A stretch of DNA of 64,000 nt, taken from contig NMRB01000168.1 in NCBI GenBank assembly GCA_002633025.1, positions 502,398-566,397 of the forward strand. Direction: 5' to 3'. The notes beneath the pieces were generated by a model that made no database searches, was not told where the DNA came from, and was given only the letters and a program-made list of their open reading frames with translations. The position numbers and the translations under genes were made by a program. Source of the DNA: Notospermus geniculatus. Lineage: Eukaryota; Nemertea; Pilidiophora; Heteronemertea; Lineidae. Positions 33,010-46,100 of this stretch are shown in pieces. Position 1 is the first letter of the stretch, and every line of letters starts with the position of its first letter.

Positions 33010-33555
33010 TGTTTTGTGAATTACCACAACAATTGATGATCAGTTGGGTCAGTCTTTTGCAGCAGAAGTTGATTGCATCCTGTAGCCAAAAAGTTAGGTA
33101 GTTGCATGCGTGTACGTGCTGCAAACAGAGGTTGAATGGACTTGTAGCCAATGGTTGTATGTTGGTTGTGCTGCAAACAGAAGTTGAATCGACTTGTAGC
33201 CAAATGGTAGCTTGTTGGGAGTGCCGCAACAGAAGTGAAATGGACCTGAGTGTAGCCAAATGGTAGCTAGTTGGAAGTGCTGCAACAGAAGTGGAATGGA
33301 CCCAAGTGTATCTACATGGTAGCTATTTGTGGGTACTGCAACAGAAGTTGAATGGACTTGTCGCTAATAGCGAGTTGTGAGTGCTGCAACAGAAGTGGAA
33401 TGGACTTGTAGTCAATTGTGAGTTGTGAGTGCTGCAACAGAAGTTGAATGGACTTGTAGCTAGTTGTGAGTGATGCAGTAGAAGTTGAATGGACTTGTAG
33501 CCAAGTGGGTGCTGCAACAGAATTTGAATGGACTTGTAGCCAAATGGTAGCAGCA
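33010..33555. repeat. ~50-bp minisatellite
   Basis: About ten units based on GTGCTGCAACAGAAGTTGAA plus TGGACTTGTAGCCAAATGGTAG, length 46-60 bp. Minus-strand frames through the array give repeated 'KSIQLLF'-like peptides that have no gene context. Confidence 0.85.
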
Positions 33556-34973
33556 GTCGTAGAGTAACTTCTTGGCCCCCGTCAACGGATAGTCTTGCCT
33601 GCATTCCAATATTGAACATCCATCAAAGGGTTTGAAAATACGCTTCTCTCTGTCCATATAAGTTGCCATCCTTTGGAAAAAGACGATGTCAACGAAGATT
33701 TCATATCATTACTTGTAATCTGTAAACGAGTCAAGCTAAATTTATCTGTCTTAAAAACCTGATTGACGTAGTTCTTGATCCTCTTTCGTCGTCTGCCCTG
33801 AATTCAAATTTGATTCTCTCGTCTCATTCCATGCCTTGGCTTCTGCGGAATCATTTACGACGACGCTTATCAATGCAATTTTCATCCTCTTATAAGTCAA
33901 TACGATTTCCATTTAAATTTTCTATTTTCAAATTAGTAATTTTCCATTAGAGTTGATAGTTCCTTGGCTTGTGTAAGCCTGACCCAACCAAGCAAAGGTA
34001 AATGTCTTGATTACCTCAGCGTATTAAAAACTATCGATCATTGGCAGTCTCTAATCAAGAAATCTATATCCGTTTTCGTGCAAAAAATCTTATGTTGATT
34101 TGAAATCTTTTGTCGTTGAAAAAGTCAGGTACGTGGCTTTAGGCAGGCATGGTAAAAAAGCTTGCTAAAAAAGTCACTGAATCTTGGCCGCATATTTGAA
34201 TTAGCTTATTTCAACCTTTCTTTAAAGGTTTGAATTTGGTTTGAAATCTAGACATGGGATTCTGCCAAAATCTCTGAAAAATGACACCACGGCTTCAGAC
34301 TGTGATATATCTGGAAGAAAATCTGGCTTTGGATCATGGTGTGATACAATTCTTTGTCTATTTCTGCGGTTGTTTTTGACCATCCAGCACGACGATCTTG
34401 TCGTTTCACAAAACTTGCCACCCACCGAGATCCTCCTCCATTCTGCACAGCTTTGCCTCCTGCCAGAATTCCTGTCAACTGGTCATTGGGGACAGGTTGG
34501 TGGGATGTTGTCAGGAGTTGTCACGCAGCCTCCACATTCACAGTTGGCTACGTCTCAGACTCGAGCCTCCACAGATGTTAGTTGAGTCGGCGTGATATCC
34601 AACACTAGCTAGCGTTCTCATTGCGATCTCAGTCACCTGTGTCATGCACACGTACTTTCTTGATTCTTTTGTCAATAATCTGCCAATGCGTTTCTTTCCT
34701 CGTTTAGGCGCAGCTGTTTTGCGTCGATCGTTATCCTTTGACTGGGTGTCGGAACTTGCTGATCGCGTGGAGGGTGTGGATGGCGTTCAGCGGCTGACTG
34801 ATCTGACAGAGTCAAGTGGGGATCAGCCAGGGGAAATGACGAAAACTGGGGGACTGGAGCATTCAACGAATATTGTCAAAGAACTTCTATTTTCTTGCAT
34901 TTAATTTATTATTACAACATACGTCGATGATAAATTGGGGGTGCAAATTTTTGCTTCTGCATGGTTGGCTGTG
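33556..34973. other. Non-coding stretch, no feature recognised
   Basis: Overlapping open frames on both strands lie at 34220-34600 and 34640-34900. Neither shows a recognisable domain nor matched splice signals, so none is called. No repeat partner was found. Confidence 0.3.
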
Positions 34974-35366
34974 GTTTGCCTGTTTCCTCAATGTCTCAGC
35001 TGAGCACCAGGCTCTTGGGCCTCTAGTTGTTTGCCTGTTTCCTCAATGTCGCAGCTGAGCGCCTGGCCCTTGGGCCTCTAATTGTTTGCCTGTTTCCTCA
35101 ATGTCTCTGCTCAGTGCCAGGCCCTTGGGCTTTGAGTTGCTTGCCTGTTTCCTCAATGTCTCTGCTGAGCACCAGCCCCTTTGGGCCTCTTGTTGTTTGC
35201 CTGTTTCATCAGTGTTGCAGCTGAGTGCCAGGCTCTTGGGCCTCTAGTTGTTTGCCTGTTTCCTCAATGTTTGTGCTGAGCGCCAGGCCCTTGGGCCTCT
35301 TGTTGTTTGCCTGTTTCATCAATGTTGCAGCTGAGTGGCAGGCTCTTGGGCCTCTAGTTGTTTGCC
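34974..35366. repeat. 55-bp minisatellite
   Basis: Seven units of GTTTGCCTGTTTCCTCAATG plus TCTCAGCTGAGCACCAGGCT and CTTGGGCCTCTAGTT. The first starts are at 34974, 35029 and 35084, exactly 55 bp apart. Because 55 is not a multiple of three, frames shift from unit to unit, which argues against coding use. Confidence 0.92.
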
Positions 35367-35992
35367 TTGATCTTTATATGTGGAGCTTTCTGTTTCTTCT
35401 CAACAATTCAAGGGGAAAAATGTCCTGTAATATATTCACGATATCCAAGGTAAGCCGTTCCGTTAAGGCTCCTCAGAAAATATTTCAAAGTTACAAATAA
35501 AATGTCAAATGTTCTTGTTGACATTTTAAATTTAGTTTTGCCTTCAGTTACAGAGATTTGTGGGTCTTTTGAAGATAGTTACGCATTGACATAAAAGATG
35601 TGTACGTCTCAATAAAAAAATCAAAATATTGAGAAAGTGTTATGTTGATGGTGTATGGGTGTATAGCCCTAAAACATCTGTAGTTAAAAGTGTCGTTGGT
35701 GGCTTGAATTTCAAAGGTCACGAAGTTGTAACCAGGATCTTGGGTTTTCGCTAGAAAACTGAAATCTTATTTTCTCAGAAAAATGTCTTCGTTGTAGTAC
35801 CAGTTAGCTTGTCAATGTCAGGCTTTCTGCACCGAGTGGCATTCGGAACTCTCCTGATGCTGATAAAGTCAGATGAGGATTAAGGAAGCACTACAACTAG
35901 GCACCGTGCAAAAAGACCGACAAATAGTCTTGAGTATGAAGGTGGCTTATTACATGAAAGTGAAGCAGTTGTGATTGAGCTGTTGAGCTTGG
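35367..35992. other. Non-coding stretch, no feature recognised
   Basis: AT-rich sequence, no gene or repeat partner recognised. Confidence 0.35.
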
Positions 35993-36290
35993 GGAGCCAC
36001 GGTGGTGTAGTGGTTCAGGTGTCCCGACTAGCGTTCAGAGGATCTCGGGTTCGAATCCCACTGTGGCATGAGACTTTGGGCAAGTCTCTTTGCCTCATTG
36101 GCCTCTCTCCACCCAGGTGTATAAATGGGTATCGGTCGGAAATGCTCAGATTGTAGTGCTGAATGAGCAGCTCATCTAAGTTCTGCTGAAAGGTTTTAGG
36201 ATAATCTCCGGTTAAAGTGTAAAGTTGGATGAGAATTCCTCAACCTGTAGTTGATATCAGACTATAAACCCAAAGTTTAACTTTAACTTT
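35993..36290 (+). mobile_element. tRNA-derived SINE
   Basis: The head GAGCCACGGTGGTGTAGTGG plus TTCAGGTGTCCCGACTAGCG resembles a tRNA 5' half with an A box. GGTTCGAATCC at 36048-36058 is a perfect B box for RNA polymerase III. The following part (TTGGGCAAGTCTCTTTGCCT, then AAATGGGTA) resembles the conserved CORE-type domain shared by MIR-like SINEs. The tail holds repeated AACTTTA words (36268-36290). It is non-coding and depends on a LINE for movement. Confidence 0.75.
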
Positions 36291-36904
36291 AGTGGGGTAA
36301 GTGACACATCACATCTGAGACTGCGGGTTTGTGTCACACCCAAATTTACGTCTTTGGTGAGGTGGTGTCTTTCCAACTAGGGTGTCTCTCATAGAAAGAT
36401 ATTGATGCCCTGCCTAATATTTTGCATTATAACCAGATTGAGTGAAACAATGCGACAAAAGTGACCAACTTGAATGGATATGTGCGGAAAGACCCATTTC
36501 GAAAGTCTATAGAACACTTCTTGTTTCGTCTGATTTGCTAGGCCTGGATATCCAGGGTGTCGACGACAGCTCTCATAGCCTCAAGAAGATCTCTCTCCTC
36601 TTGGTTACCAAACTTTCTTGGTGGTGTGGAGTTGAGAATAGCATTGCACCTGTTATACAAAAGCCGTGTGGAGGAATATGTTGTTATGATATTGGTCTCC
36701 ATGGTTCCATCGCGGCTCAGTCTCCTACTGATTCTATTCTAGGTAAATAGTCATGACTGTCATATAAAATTGCACCTGGTAGACGGAAAAGCCTGAAGGG
36801 TTTGTGTGACATTTTGATTCCATCCTAACAGCTTCACATCCCTTCCAGCAAACTTTTGACGCAGAGTGATCCAGCACGACAAGTGTTTCTGCTGAAGAAC
36901 AGAA
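36291..36904. other. Non-coding stretch, no feature recognised
   Basis: A 102-codon frame at 36442-36750 has no recognisable domain. Nothing else was seen before the minisatellite. Confidence 0.3.
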
Positions 36905-37530
36905 TGTAGGCTGATCAGTGGCGCGGCTCAACTGAGGTGCCTGTTGGTGATTGGTAGATCAGTTCTTGGCTCAACTTGGGTGCCTGTTGGTGCATTGGTG
37001 GCTCAGTTCTTCGCTCAACTTGGGTGCCTGCTGGTGCATTGGTAGACCAGTTCTTGGCTCAAGTAGGGTGCCTGTTGGTGCATTGGTAGATCAGTTCTTG
37101 GCTCAACTTGGGTGCCTCTTGGTGCATTGGTGGATCAGTTCTTGGCTCAACTTGGGTGCCTGCTGGTGCTGTGGTAGATGAATGCTTGGCTCAACTGGAG
37201 TGCCTGTTGGTGCATTGAGAGATCAGTTATTCTTGGCTCAACTCAGCAGCCTGCTGGTGCATTGGTAGATCAGTTCTTGGCTCAACTGGGATCCCTGTTG
37301 GTGCATTGGTAGATCAGTTCTTGGCTCAACTCAGGTGCCTCTTGGTGCATTAGTGGAACAGTTCTTGGCTCAACTTGGGTGCTTGTTGGTACATTGGTAT
37401 ATCAGTTCTTGGGTGCCTGTCGGTGCATAGATGGTAGTTCTTGGTTCAAGTTGGGTGCTCTTGGTGCATTGGTAGATCAGTTCTTGGCTCAATCAGGTGC
37501 CTGTTGGTGCACTGGCAGAGCATTCAGCCA
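36905..37530. repeat. 44-bp minisatellite at the left edge of copy A
   Basis: About 13 units of GGTAGATCAGTTCTTGGCTC plus AACTTGGGTGCCTGTTGGTG and CATT. Copy B starts with only one to two units of the same sequence (42934-42985), so the array expanded or contracted after, or helped cause, the duplication. Confidence 0.93.
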
Positions 37531-40500
37531 ATGGTTGAAAGGCCTAGGCCTAATTTCTTGCCTTGCTGAACTCTCAACCGGTCTGAAAGCTAGGATCAAG
37601 TGAGTTCTGAATGAATTTCTTCTAGAGAGAATAGGGTGATTGTGTACTTCTATCTTGCACGGACAACATTTGAAGGGATGGTTAGGAAGAAATTCTGAGA
37701 AATAGAGACTACATATTCGTCATGATTTCGTTTGTTTGCGGCAAGAATGTTATAGCAACTGTCTTCTGTTACAAGTAAATTCCTACTTAATGGAAGTAAT
37801 TGAGTGTTTTGGTTTGATAATCAAAAGAATCTGCCGATAACTTCACTTGGTGCCATGGAAAGTTTGCCTAAAGTTCTATGCAGACATGTACACATTCTTT
37901 TGAGAAGCATGGTTGAATTTGGTTCTATTTGAGGTGGAATCAGTATCAAGTTTACCTGTTCTAACTGTGAAAGAAATCAGTAGGTTCAAGAACTCTGATT
38001 GGTAATGTCTTGGGGGGCTTGAACTCTCTTCACACTTTTGCTTGTTTTATGAATGGAAGGTGAAGATGCCATTTGTTCGTGGAATGTTTCGGTTATAAGA
38101 TGCCTTAACCTGTGTTGAGAGTAGCAGGTATCATCATCATCATACCAGGAAGTGAGACAGCCTCTCAACCTAACATATTCTCATATCAACAAAGATAACA
38201 AAAGTACCAAAAGATCCGATGATCAGGGATCTATGATGTGATGTTCAGTGCTTCACGTTTGAAATCTGCAGGAGCTCAATCAGTTGAGCTCCTCAAAGGC
38301 TCGAGGAGAGCTGTTCACACTCGTGAAGGAGAGCTGTTCACACTCGCACCTGAACTTCAAGGATGCCAAGGAGCACAGTCGTTCGAGCTCCTCGGCGCAA
38401 TTTTGTGGGCGCACAGGGGTGCGAGCGTGATTGTGCCCGTCTTTTAATAGGTGAAGCACTGGGTGATATCTTGCTATGAAGTCATATCCAAAGAAGCTTT
38501 GAAAAAAAATGATCTTGAAGGTTGCCCAGCATGCCAGTGTCAGATGTAAGTAGATGATTCAGGAGGTTAAAAAACTTCCACACCAGACGTATATTCTTAC
38601 CAAAAGTTAGAAAAGTAATAACAAAAATCTTACGATACCTCTGTGAGCTAACCCCGGCTATGAAATCATATCTTCCTTTGAAAATTTGAGACACTTTGGT
38701 AAAACACGGAAGTCTGGTTTGTAGCCATGCACCTTCAGAAGAAACAAGACCTTGAAGCTGTTAGTCTGGCATTGTTTTCATATTGTTATTGTTGCTAAAC
38801 CAATACTTAGGTTAGGCTGCTGTTGGATACTCTAACATTGGTATTTCGATATACCGTACTGACAACCAAGGTCATATATTTTGGATATCTCTGTGGGATT
38901 TGGCATTTGTTGAGAAAAATTGGTGTCTGGATGTGGCCCGAGAGCATATTTCAGAGCTTTTCCAACTGTAAAGTCATCTGAATTCTCTTGACAACACAAA
39001 GTGAAATGCTATGTTTTACACGAAAACGAAATCTTTTACAAAATTTGGTGTTCTGAACGATTCAAGGTGAAGCTATCCCTTAAAATTCGAAAAAAACTTC
39101 AGTTTACAAAATTGAGGGGTTTTAACTTAAATTAAGGGTTTTAAGTCTTAAAATATGGTACAGTACCCACAAAAACTTGACAACACTGAAGTAATGAGTT
39201 TTTCCCTACCACACGTGGTATGACCATAAATTCCTCTTCTCCCCTGTAACGGCCATTGATTTAAAGCCCATGGTGCCGTCATTTACTTGGCAACTTGTTT
39301 CCAGTGGTCGATGACCGAGCTATAAATAGCTATTTAAATGGAACGTACGGTGCTGATGGTGCGAGTCTGTCGGGAGATAAACAGAACCAGTGTAAAATGC
39401 TGGTACTGTTTGTTTCTGAACAAAACGAATCGCCAGGGGGCAGCGGTTGAGTGATTTTCAACAAAATAAAACAGGAGGGGGCGGTGGTTTTTTGACTTGA
39501 TTGACAGGCATCGCTGGTGGGAATGTGGTGGTGGAAGTTGTACCAGGAAGTCATGGGATCATATTTCAACCAATCGGTTGGTGCGGAATGCGTGAGATTT
39601 TATACGGGGCGTAACAAAAAATTGAATTCAAGAAAGTGATCTTGCATATGTTTGGTATAGTCTTGCAGCATCTAACTTTGACCCAGTGGAATGCGGAAGT
39701 TAGGAAATTGACCCAGATTGTTTTGGTCCTTAGGCCCTTCATAAAGTTCTTGATTTTGGAACGTCACCTTCGCTGTTCGCACCAAACGACAAAATGTCAT
39801 GCCATGAAGAAATTTTTTTCATAAGTATGTCATCATTGTCCTGAAGCACTTATAGTAATGAAAATACATTATCCAGGGCAATCCGTGGAGGGACTTTTAT
39901 TAAAGAATAGCTTTTTAACTGGGTGTCTATTGAATTTTCATTGGCGCTCGCAACAAGATGTGCCCACACTCTCGTTACGCTGATCCGATGTATGATTAAT
40001 GTGATACAGAGTGTTTTATGTAAAAAGAATTGATATACCGCGTCTAATCCGATAGAGATACATATGCGTGTGTACTTAATGTGCGCAGTTGATTTTGGCA
40101 TTGAGAGAACGTACATAGGTACTTGGCGTGTCAGATTATGTTTTTGATAGTGGGAGATCAACAGATGGTGATGCTGGCGAATCATTCTGGATTTTATGTC
40201 ACGTGATGAAAATGGTATCTCTGACATTTCACTCCAATGTAAGTAACTGAGGATACTATACTAGCCTTTGTGGGATATTATCATTACTTCATCATCATTC
40301 ATAGCATTTTCAATTTGCCAGTCAGCATGGTCAGTCTTCATACTTCATCACAAGCTGTAAAGACACCACTCACCAATCTTAATAATAGATCAGCACCTCA
40401 TTCCTAAATTCAATATGGCTGCCACAGCTGCCATCTTGAATAACTTGTGATGTCAACCAATAGAGGCTTTGCAATGACATCATCCTGGCAGTCATCCTGG

Positions 40501-41689
40501 AGGACACAGGGCACAGAGGTGTGACCCGACTGTGACATGACTTGCCTGAAGTGCGCCACGCCATTGTTTGAAGTAACGTCATTGGGACATGCACGGCTCA
40601 TTTCGCTGCGCCTCTGCAGCATGTGTCCTCCAGCATGACGGCTTGTGACGTCATATGCAAAGCCACTATAGTCATTCACCTTACGCATCACTCTTTAACG
40701 AGTCCAAAGAAGTGCATAAGGCACCCAGGCTGTCCTGTACAATTCTGCCTTCCGATGGTAAACGCAGCATCTCCAAGATAAGGTGGAGGAACATCAGCCT
40801 TTCTTTACTATTTTGAGTAGTAGTACACAAGCTGTTACTAATCAAACATCCACCCACTGATGGTCAGTGTAGGTTTAGGTATATTCCCGCTATTCCCACT
40901 CGCTGACAAATCTTCACGCCTGGTCTGTTCAGAACTACTTTTCATTTTGAGAGATATCCTAGATGATTGTGCAGTGTAAACTGACTGTCGGCCATCAGAC
41001 CTTTGTCAGTTCACCCCAGACGGTCATTTTATCCCATACGCTCAGCGTCTGTGGAGTAATCACATCCCGAGCCTATTGTTCTGATGGTTGGCGAGACCTT
41101 TCCAATCCACCCTACGACTAAAAGTGTCATATTTTATGGAGCTCGTGTTCACACGGATGATAATAGTGGATCTGATGGCCTCCCAAGGGTTCAGCATGAA
41201 CGACGAATATCGGTCAGGTGGGTTGTTCTAGTTGGCGTATAACAGCCATCCAGTTGCTGCAGCTGCACCCATTGCGTGACGCCCAGCGAAACGTGGAAAT
41301 AGAGTTCCCGTCGTGAACAATTTAGAAGCACGCCAGCGAGGGGTTATCACGGAAGTCCTTTTGGTAAAAAGCCACTTTACACACTGCCAACAATCTGATT
41401 AATTAAGTCAGCACGGGTGGCGGAGATTGGAAGGCGGAGATCGGACACCTTGTATGATAGCAGGCATTCGGAATAAAAGGTATTGATTGGCCGTGTTCAT
41501 TAAGCTATTCACACCCAAACATTGTCATACAAGTTTAGCCGACGTTCTTATGTGCTCATTCAATCGTCATTGCTTGACAGATTTGGCCTGGTGAAGGTTC
41601 ACTGAAAACAGACAATCTGCCAAATAAAATGTGGCAAGACCTCAGTCATGAAGAGCTACATTGTACCCTGGTGTCGCCTAGAGCATCGA

Positions 41690-41960
41690 GAATTCGGTCT
41701 CACCTCAAAAAATTCATCTAGCCCACTGCAGCTTGGTCTTAGTCGCTCTCTCACACTTTGTCTTAGCCCACTTTCGACATTCAACAGCCTGTCGTAGCCA
41801 CTCTCTCACTTGGTTCACCACATTCGAGTTTGTCCTAGCCATTCAACAACCTGTCTTTAATAGCCAGTCTCTCACTTCATTCACCCACATTTGACTTTGT
41901 CCTCGCCAGTCAACAGCCTGGTCTGAGCCCACAAAAACTTGGTTTCAGCCCACAAGAACA
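41690..41960. repeat. Short tandem repeat block in copy A
   Basis: Units of about 55-65 bp built on TTTGTCCTAGCCATTCAACA and GCCTGTCGTAGCCACTCTCTC-like text. The homologous block in copy B (48410-48660) has a slightly different unit structure. Confidence 0.75.
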
Positions 41961-42352
41961 GGCCAGCACTCTCATTGAGCCAAACCTACAGCAAACTGTT
42001 GCAAACAAGGAAAGTTCGCCTCTGTGTTGTAACATACTCGGGCCCTTGAAGTTGGACCTCCACACTGTTGATTAATCTACCTAATCTAGTCCATTAGTTA
42101 ATGGATTCCTCACCCTTACATTGAGGGCGGAAGCCAAAAAATACCACCGTATGCGGCAAGGTAATGGGTTATAAAACATAGGAGAACTCCCCAACTCTGT
42201 TTGTGGTGTGGTCTACGCAGGATTAGGTGCATCATGTAGAGAGTGGTGGGAAAAGCTTAATGAAATTGGTGCAGTTTGACTTTCCCAACCTAATACCATT
42301 TGATTTCTGCTGAGATCATACACGTGTATGACCCTCTGAAGAGCCTATTTAA

Positions 42353-42648
42353 AGGTGCTCTAGTTCGAATTGTAAACATTACGGTGTGCCACCTATTGTC
42401 AACTTCTGGTACTAACAAATCAGATAAAATTGAATTAAATCTCCCTTTCACAACTTTTTGTTTGTTTTTGAGCGTAAAATCATAAATATATTTCAGTTAC
42501 AAGAATATTTATCAAGATAGATATAAAAATAGATAACATTAATGTTTTGGTTTCCACGGTGCTGCCACCTGTCCGAGGAAAAATAACTATTATAATCAAC
42601 CATGTAAATAAACAAACCATAATGTTTACAATTCGAACTAGAGCACCT
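42353..42648. mobile_element. TTAA-flanked MITE G in copy A
   Basis: AGGTGCTCTAGTTCGAATTG plus TAAACATTA opens the element and its perfect inverse closes it (TIR about 29 bp). TTAA stands on both sides (42349-42352 and 42649-42652). TTAA duplications are the mark of piggyBac-type insertion. 296 bp with no coding capacity. Copy B lacks this element at the corresponding site. Confidence 0.88.
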
Positions 42649-44411
42649 TTAAGTTACACTTACAGTATACAATCTTTCCATTTTACCACACACCTTTTGC
42701 AAACAGTCAAGAACTGAAGACTGGCCCTGACATTGAGCCAAAAAGCAACATTTTCTCAGTCGGTGGAGGATTCAGCTTGTCTAATAGTCTTTCGAATCAG
42801 TTGACAAAATGACTTTAGAGACATCCTGTAGATAAAACTGTGTGAAGCCAAGCACATCTTCAAAACACTTACATAGATTTCGCACACTTCATCCATAAAA
42901 CATTCAGATTCATGTTGGATCACTTGGGAGTCTGGCTCAACTTGTGTGCCTGTTGGTGCATTGGTGGATCAGCTCTTGGCTCAAATGGGCTACTTGAAGG
43001 GACGTTGTCATTGGCAGAGCATTCAGCCAATGTCTGAAAGGGGTAGGGCTCATTTCGTGCTCCTTTGTACTCTCAACAGGGCAGAAAGCTAGGATCAAGT
43101 GAGCTGTGAATGAGTTGCTTCTGGAGAGACTGGGGTGATTTTGTGTACTTCTATCTTGCACGGACAACATTTGAAGGGATGGTTAGGAAGAAATTCTGAG
43201 TAATAGAGACTACATATTCGTCATGTTTTCGTTGGTTTGCGGCAAAAATGTTATAGCAACTGTCTTCTCTTACAAGTAAATTCCTACTTAATGGAAGTAA
43301 TTGAGTGTTTTGGTTTGGTAATCAAAAGAATCTGCCGATAACTTCACTTGGTGCCATGGGAAGTTTGCCTAACGTTCTATGCAGACATGTACACATTCTT
43401 TTGAGAAGCATGGTTGAATTTGGTTCTATTTGAGGTGGAGTCAGTATCAAGTTTACCTGTTCTAACTGTGAAAGAAATCAGTAGGTTCAAGAACTCTGAT
43501 TGGTAATGTCTTGGGGGGCTTGAACTCTCTTCACACTTTTGCTTGTTTTATGAATGGAAGGTGAAGATGCCATTTGTTCGTGGAATGTTTCGGTCATAAG
43601 ATGCCTTTAACCTGTGTTGAGAGTAGCAGGTATCATCATCATCATACCAGGAAGTGAGACAGCCTCTCAACCTAACATATTCTCATATCAACAAAGATAA
43701 CAAAAGTACCAAAAGATCCAATGATCAGGGATCTATGATGTGATGTTCAGTGCTTCATGTTTGAAATCTGCAGGAGCTCAATCAGTTGAGCTCCTCAAAG
43801 GCTCGAGGAGAGCTGGACGTTCACACTCGTGAAGGAGAGCTGTTCACACTCGCGCCTGAACTTCAAGGATGCCAAGGAGCACAGTCATTCGAGCTCCTCA
43901 GCGCAATTTTGTGGGCGCACAGGGGTGCGAGCGTGATTGTGCCCGTCTTTTAATAGGTGAAGCACTGGGTGATATCTTGCTATGAAGTCATATCCAAAGA
44001 AGCTTTGAAAAAAAAATGATCTTGAAGGTTGCCCAGCATGCCAGTGTCAGATTGTAAGTACATAGATGACTCAGGAGGTTAAAAAACTTCCACACCAGAC
44101 GTATATTCTTACCAAAAGTTAGAAAAGTAATAACAAAAATCTTACGATCTGTGAGCTAACCCCGCTATGAAATCATATCTTCCTTTGAAAATTTGAGACA
44201 CTTTGGTAAAACACGGAAGTCTGGTTTGTAGCCATGCACCTTCAGAAGAAACAAGACCTTGAAGCTGTTAGTCTGGCATTGTTTTCATATTGTTATTGTT
44301 GCTAAACCAATACTTAGGTTAGGCTGCTGTTGGATACTCTAACATTGGTATTTCGATATACCATACTGACAACCAAGGTCATATATTTTGGATATCTCTG
44401 TGGGATTTGGC

Positions 44412-44655
44412 NNNNNNNNNNNNNNNNNNNNNNNNNNNNNNNNNNNNNNNNNNNNNNNNNNNNNNNNNNNNNNNNNNNNNNNNNNNNNNNNNNNNNNNNN
44501 NNNNNNNNNNNNNNNNNNNNNNNNNNNNNNNNNNNNNNNNNNNNNNNNNNNNNNNNNNNNNNNNNNNNNNNNNNNNNNNNNNNNNNNNNNNNNNNNNNNN
44601 NNNNNNNNNNNNNNNNNNNNNNNNNNNNNNNNNNNNNNNNNNNNNNNNNNNNNNN
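44412..44655. other. Assembly gap (244 N)
   Basis: A run of N lies inside copy B, at the point where A and B stop being collinear. Confidence 0.99.
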
Positions 44656-45300
44656 ATGAAATTTGGGAGTTAATCCAATCCCAAGCATCATGTACGCATC
44701 ACAAAAGTTTTTGACATCCTCCTGCCATCCATCTCAGATTCGATGAAAAACAGGAATCTACCATTTTACTCATTGTCTCAAACGCTTTCACAAACAGCTT
44801 TGGTTGTTCCTGGTCAGTTCTCATGACAACCTTCTGAGGAATACCCGTCCTTTTCAACAATGTTCTATGTGTGGTAACCCTTTTTACCCAAGTTCTCAAA
44901 TTCCATTGAAATTTAAGAAAGAAAACTATTTTCTCAAGAAAAAACAGGGGAGTGTTATTGTCTCTTTATCAGAGCTTCCCTGGTATCATTTGCAAATGAA
45001 TACAACTGATTTTGAAGTTTAAAAAATGCGCGTTAACCCTTTTTTATCCATTTCTCAAATTCTGACATTGGAATTTCAGAAAAATGCGATTTTCTCAAAA
45101 AATTCCCAACAGATTTTTTTCATTTTTGCACCAAAACACTCCCCAGACCATACTCTAACAGATGGTACAGGTTTGATTTGTGGGCAATTTTTTGGCTCTT
45201 AAACCCATTTCAGGCTCACTGTGTGTATGTAGATGTATAGTCAAAGAGCATATTCGGAAAATCCTTTACAAAATTCAGGGTTCTGAATGGCTCGAGCTTG
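44656..45300. repeat. Copy-B-specific block with an internal imperfect repeat
   Basis: Two related stretches, near 44870-44950 and 45030-45115, share CCCTTTTTACCCAAGTTCTC/CCTTTTTTATCCATTTCTC followed by AAATTC...TTTTCTCAA. Most of this block has no counterpart in copy A. Function unknown. Confidence 0.5.
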
Positions 45301-45892
45301 AAATGTCCCCAAAAATTCAAAACAAAACGTCGCTTTACAAAATTGAGGCGTTTTTAAGGGTTTTAGGTCTTAAAATATGGCACAGTACCCACAAAAACTG
45401 ACAACACTGAAGTAATGAGTTTTTGCCTACCACACGTGGTATGACCATAAATTCCTCTTCTCCCCTGTAATGGCCATTGATTTAAAGCCCATGGTGCCGT
45501 CATTTACTTGGCAACTTGTTTCGAGTGGTCGATGACCGAGCTATAAATAGCTATTTAAATGGAACGTACGGTGCTGATGGTGCGAGTCTGTCGGGAGATA
45601 AACAGAACCGGTGTAAAATGCTGGTACTGTTTGTTTCTGAACAAAACGAATCGCTAGGGGGCAGCGGTTGAGTGATTTTCAACAAAATAAAACGGGAGGG
45701 GGTGGTGGTTTTTTGACTTGATTGACAGGCATCGCTGGTGGGAATGTGGTGGTGGAAGTTGTACCAGGAAGTCATGGGATCATATTTCAACCAATCGGTT
45801 GGTGTGGAATGCGTGAAATTTTGTACAGGGCCTAACAAAAAATTTACCTCAACAAAGTGATCTTGCATCATGTTTGGTATAGTCTGGCAGCA

Positions 45893-46100
45893 TTGACCCA
45901 ATGGAATGTGGAAGTTAGGAAATTGACAGTTGGATTTTCCACGGACCTTTAATCACACACGACTCTTGAATAACCGGTGCACAGCGCAAACAATCGGGGA
46001 AGACCAGAAATGGTTGACAGGCGTGAATAAAAACCGCAGAGCTCTGCCACATTACATAACTTCCGCATTCCATTGGATCGTCATAGTTAAATGTTGGTCC
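45893..46100. mobile_element. Foldback insertion in copy B
   Basis: CCCAATGGAATGTGGAAGTTA at the left and TAACTTCCGCATTCCATTGG at the right are inverted. Copy A has only the left arm sequence at 39681-39702, then continues directly to GTCCTTAGGCCCTTC, so B gained, or A lost, about 150 bp. Confidence 0.6.

Larger units (their letters stand above)
36905..42932 (+). repeat. Tandem segmental duplication, copy A
   Basis: From the minisatellite at its left edge to CACTTGGGAGT at its right edge, this block aligns in direct orientation with 42933-49763. Examples: TATCTTGCACGGACAACATT at 37651 and 43152, GGAACGTACGGTGCTGATGG at 39340 and 45559, CAGTTGCTGCAGCTGCACCC at 41252 and 47615. Differences are scattered substitutions plus whole-element indels. 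It contains no gene I can recognise. Open frames common to both copies (39330-39569, 40379-40691, 39850-40227) show no known domain. Confidence 0.92.

Noticed and set aside
34222-34904. Overlapping open frames on both strands as a small gene
   Set aside because: No domain, no splice support and no conserved partner were found.
39330-40691. Open frames conserved between duplicate copies A and B
   Set aside because: Conservation follows from recent duplication. Frames are of different lengths and interrupted in one copy or the other, giving no evidence of coding selection.
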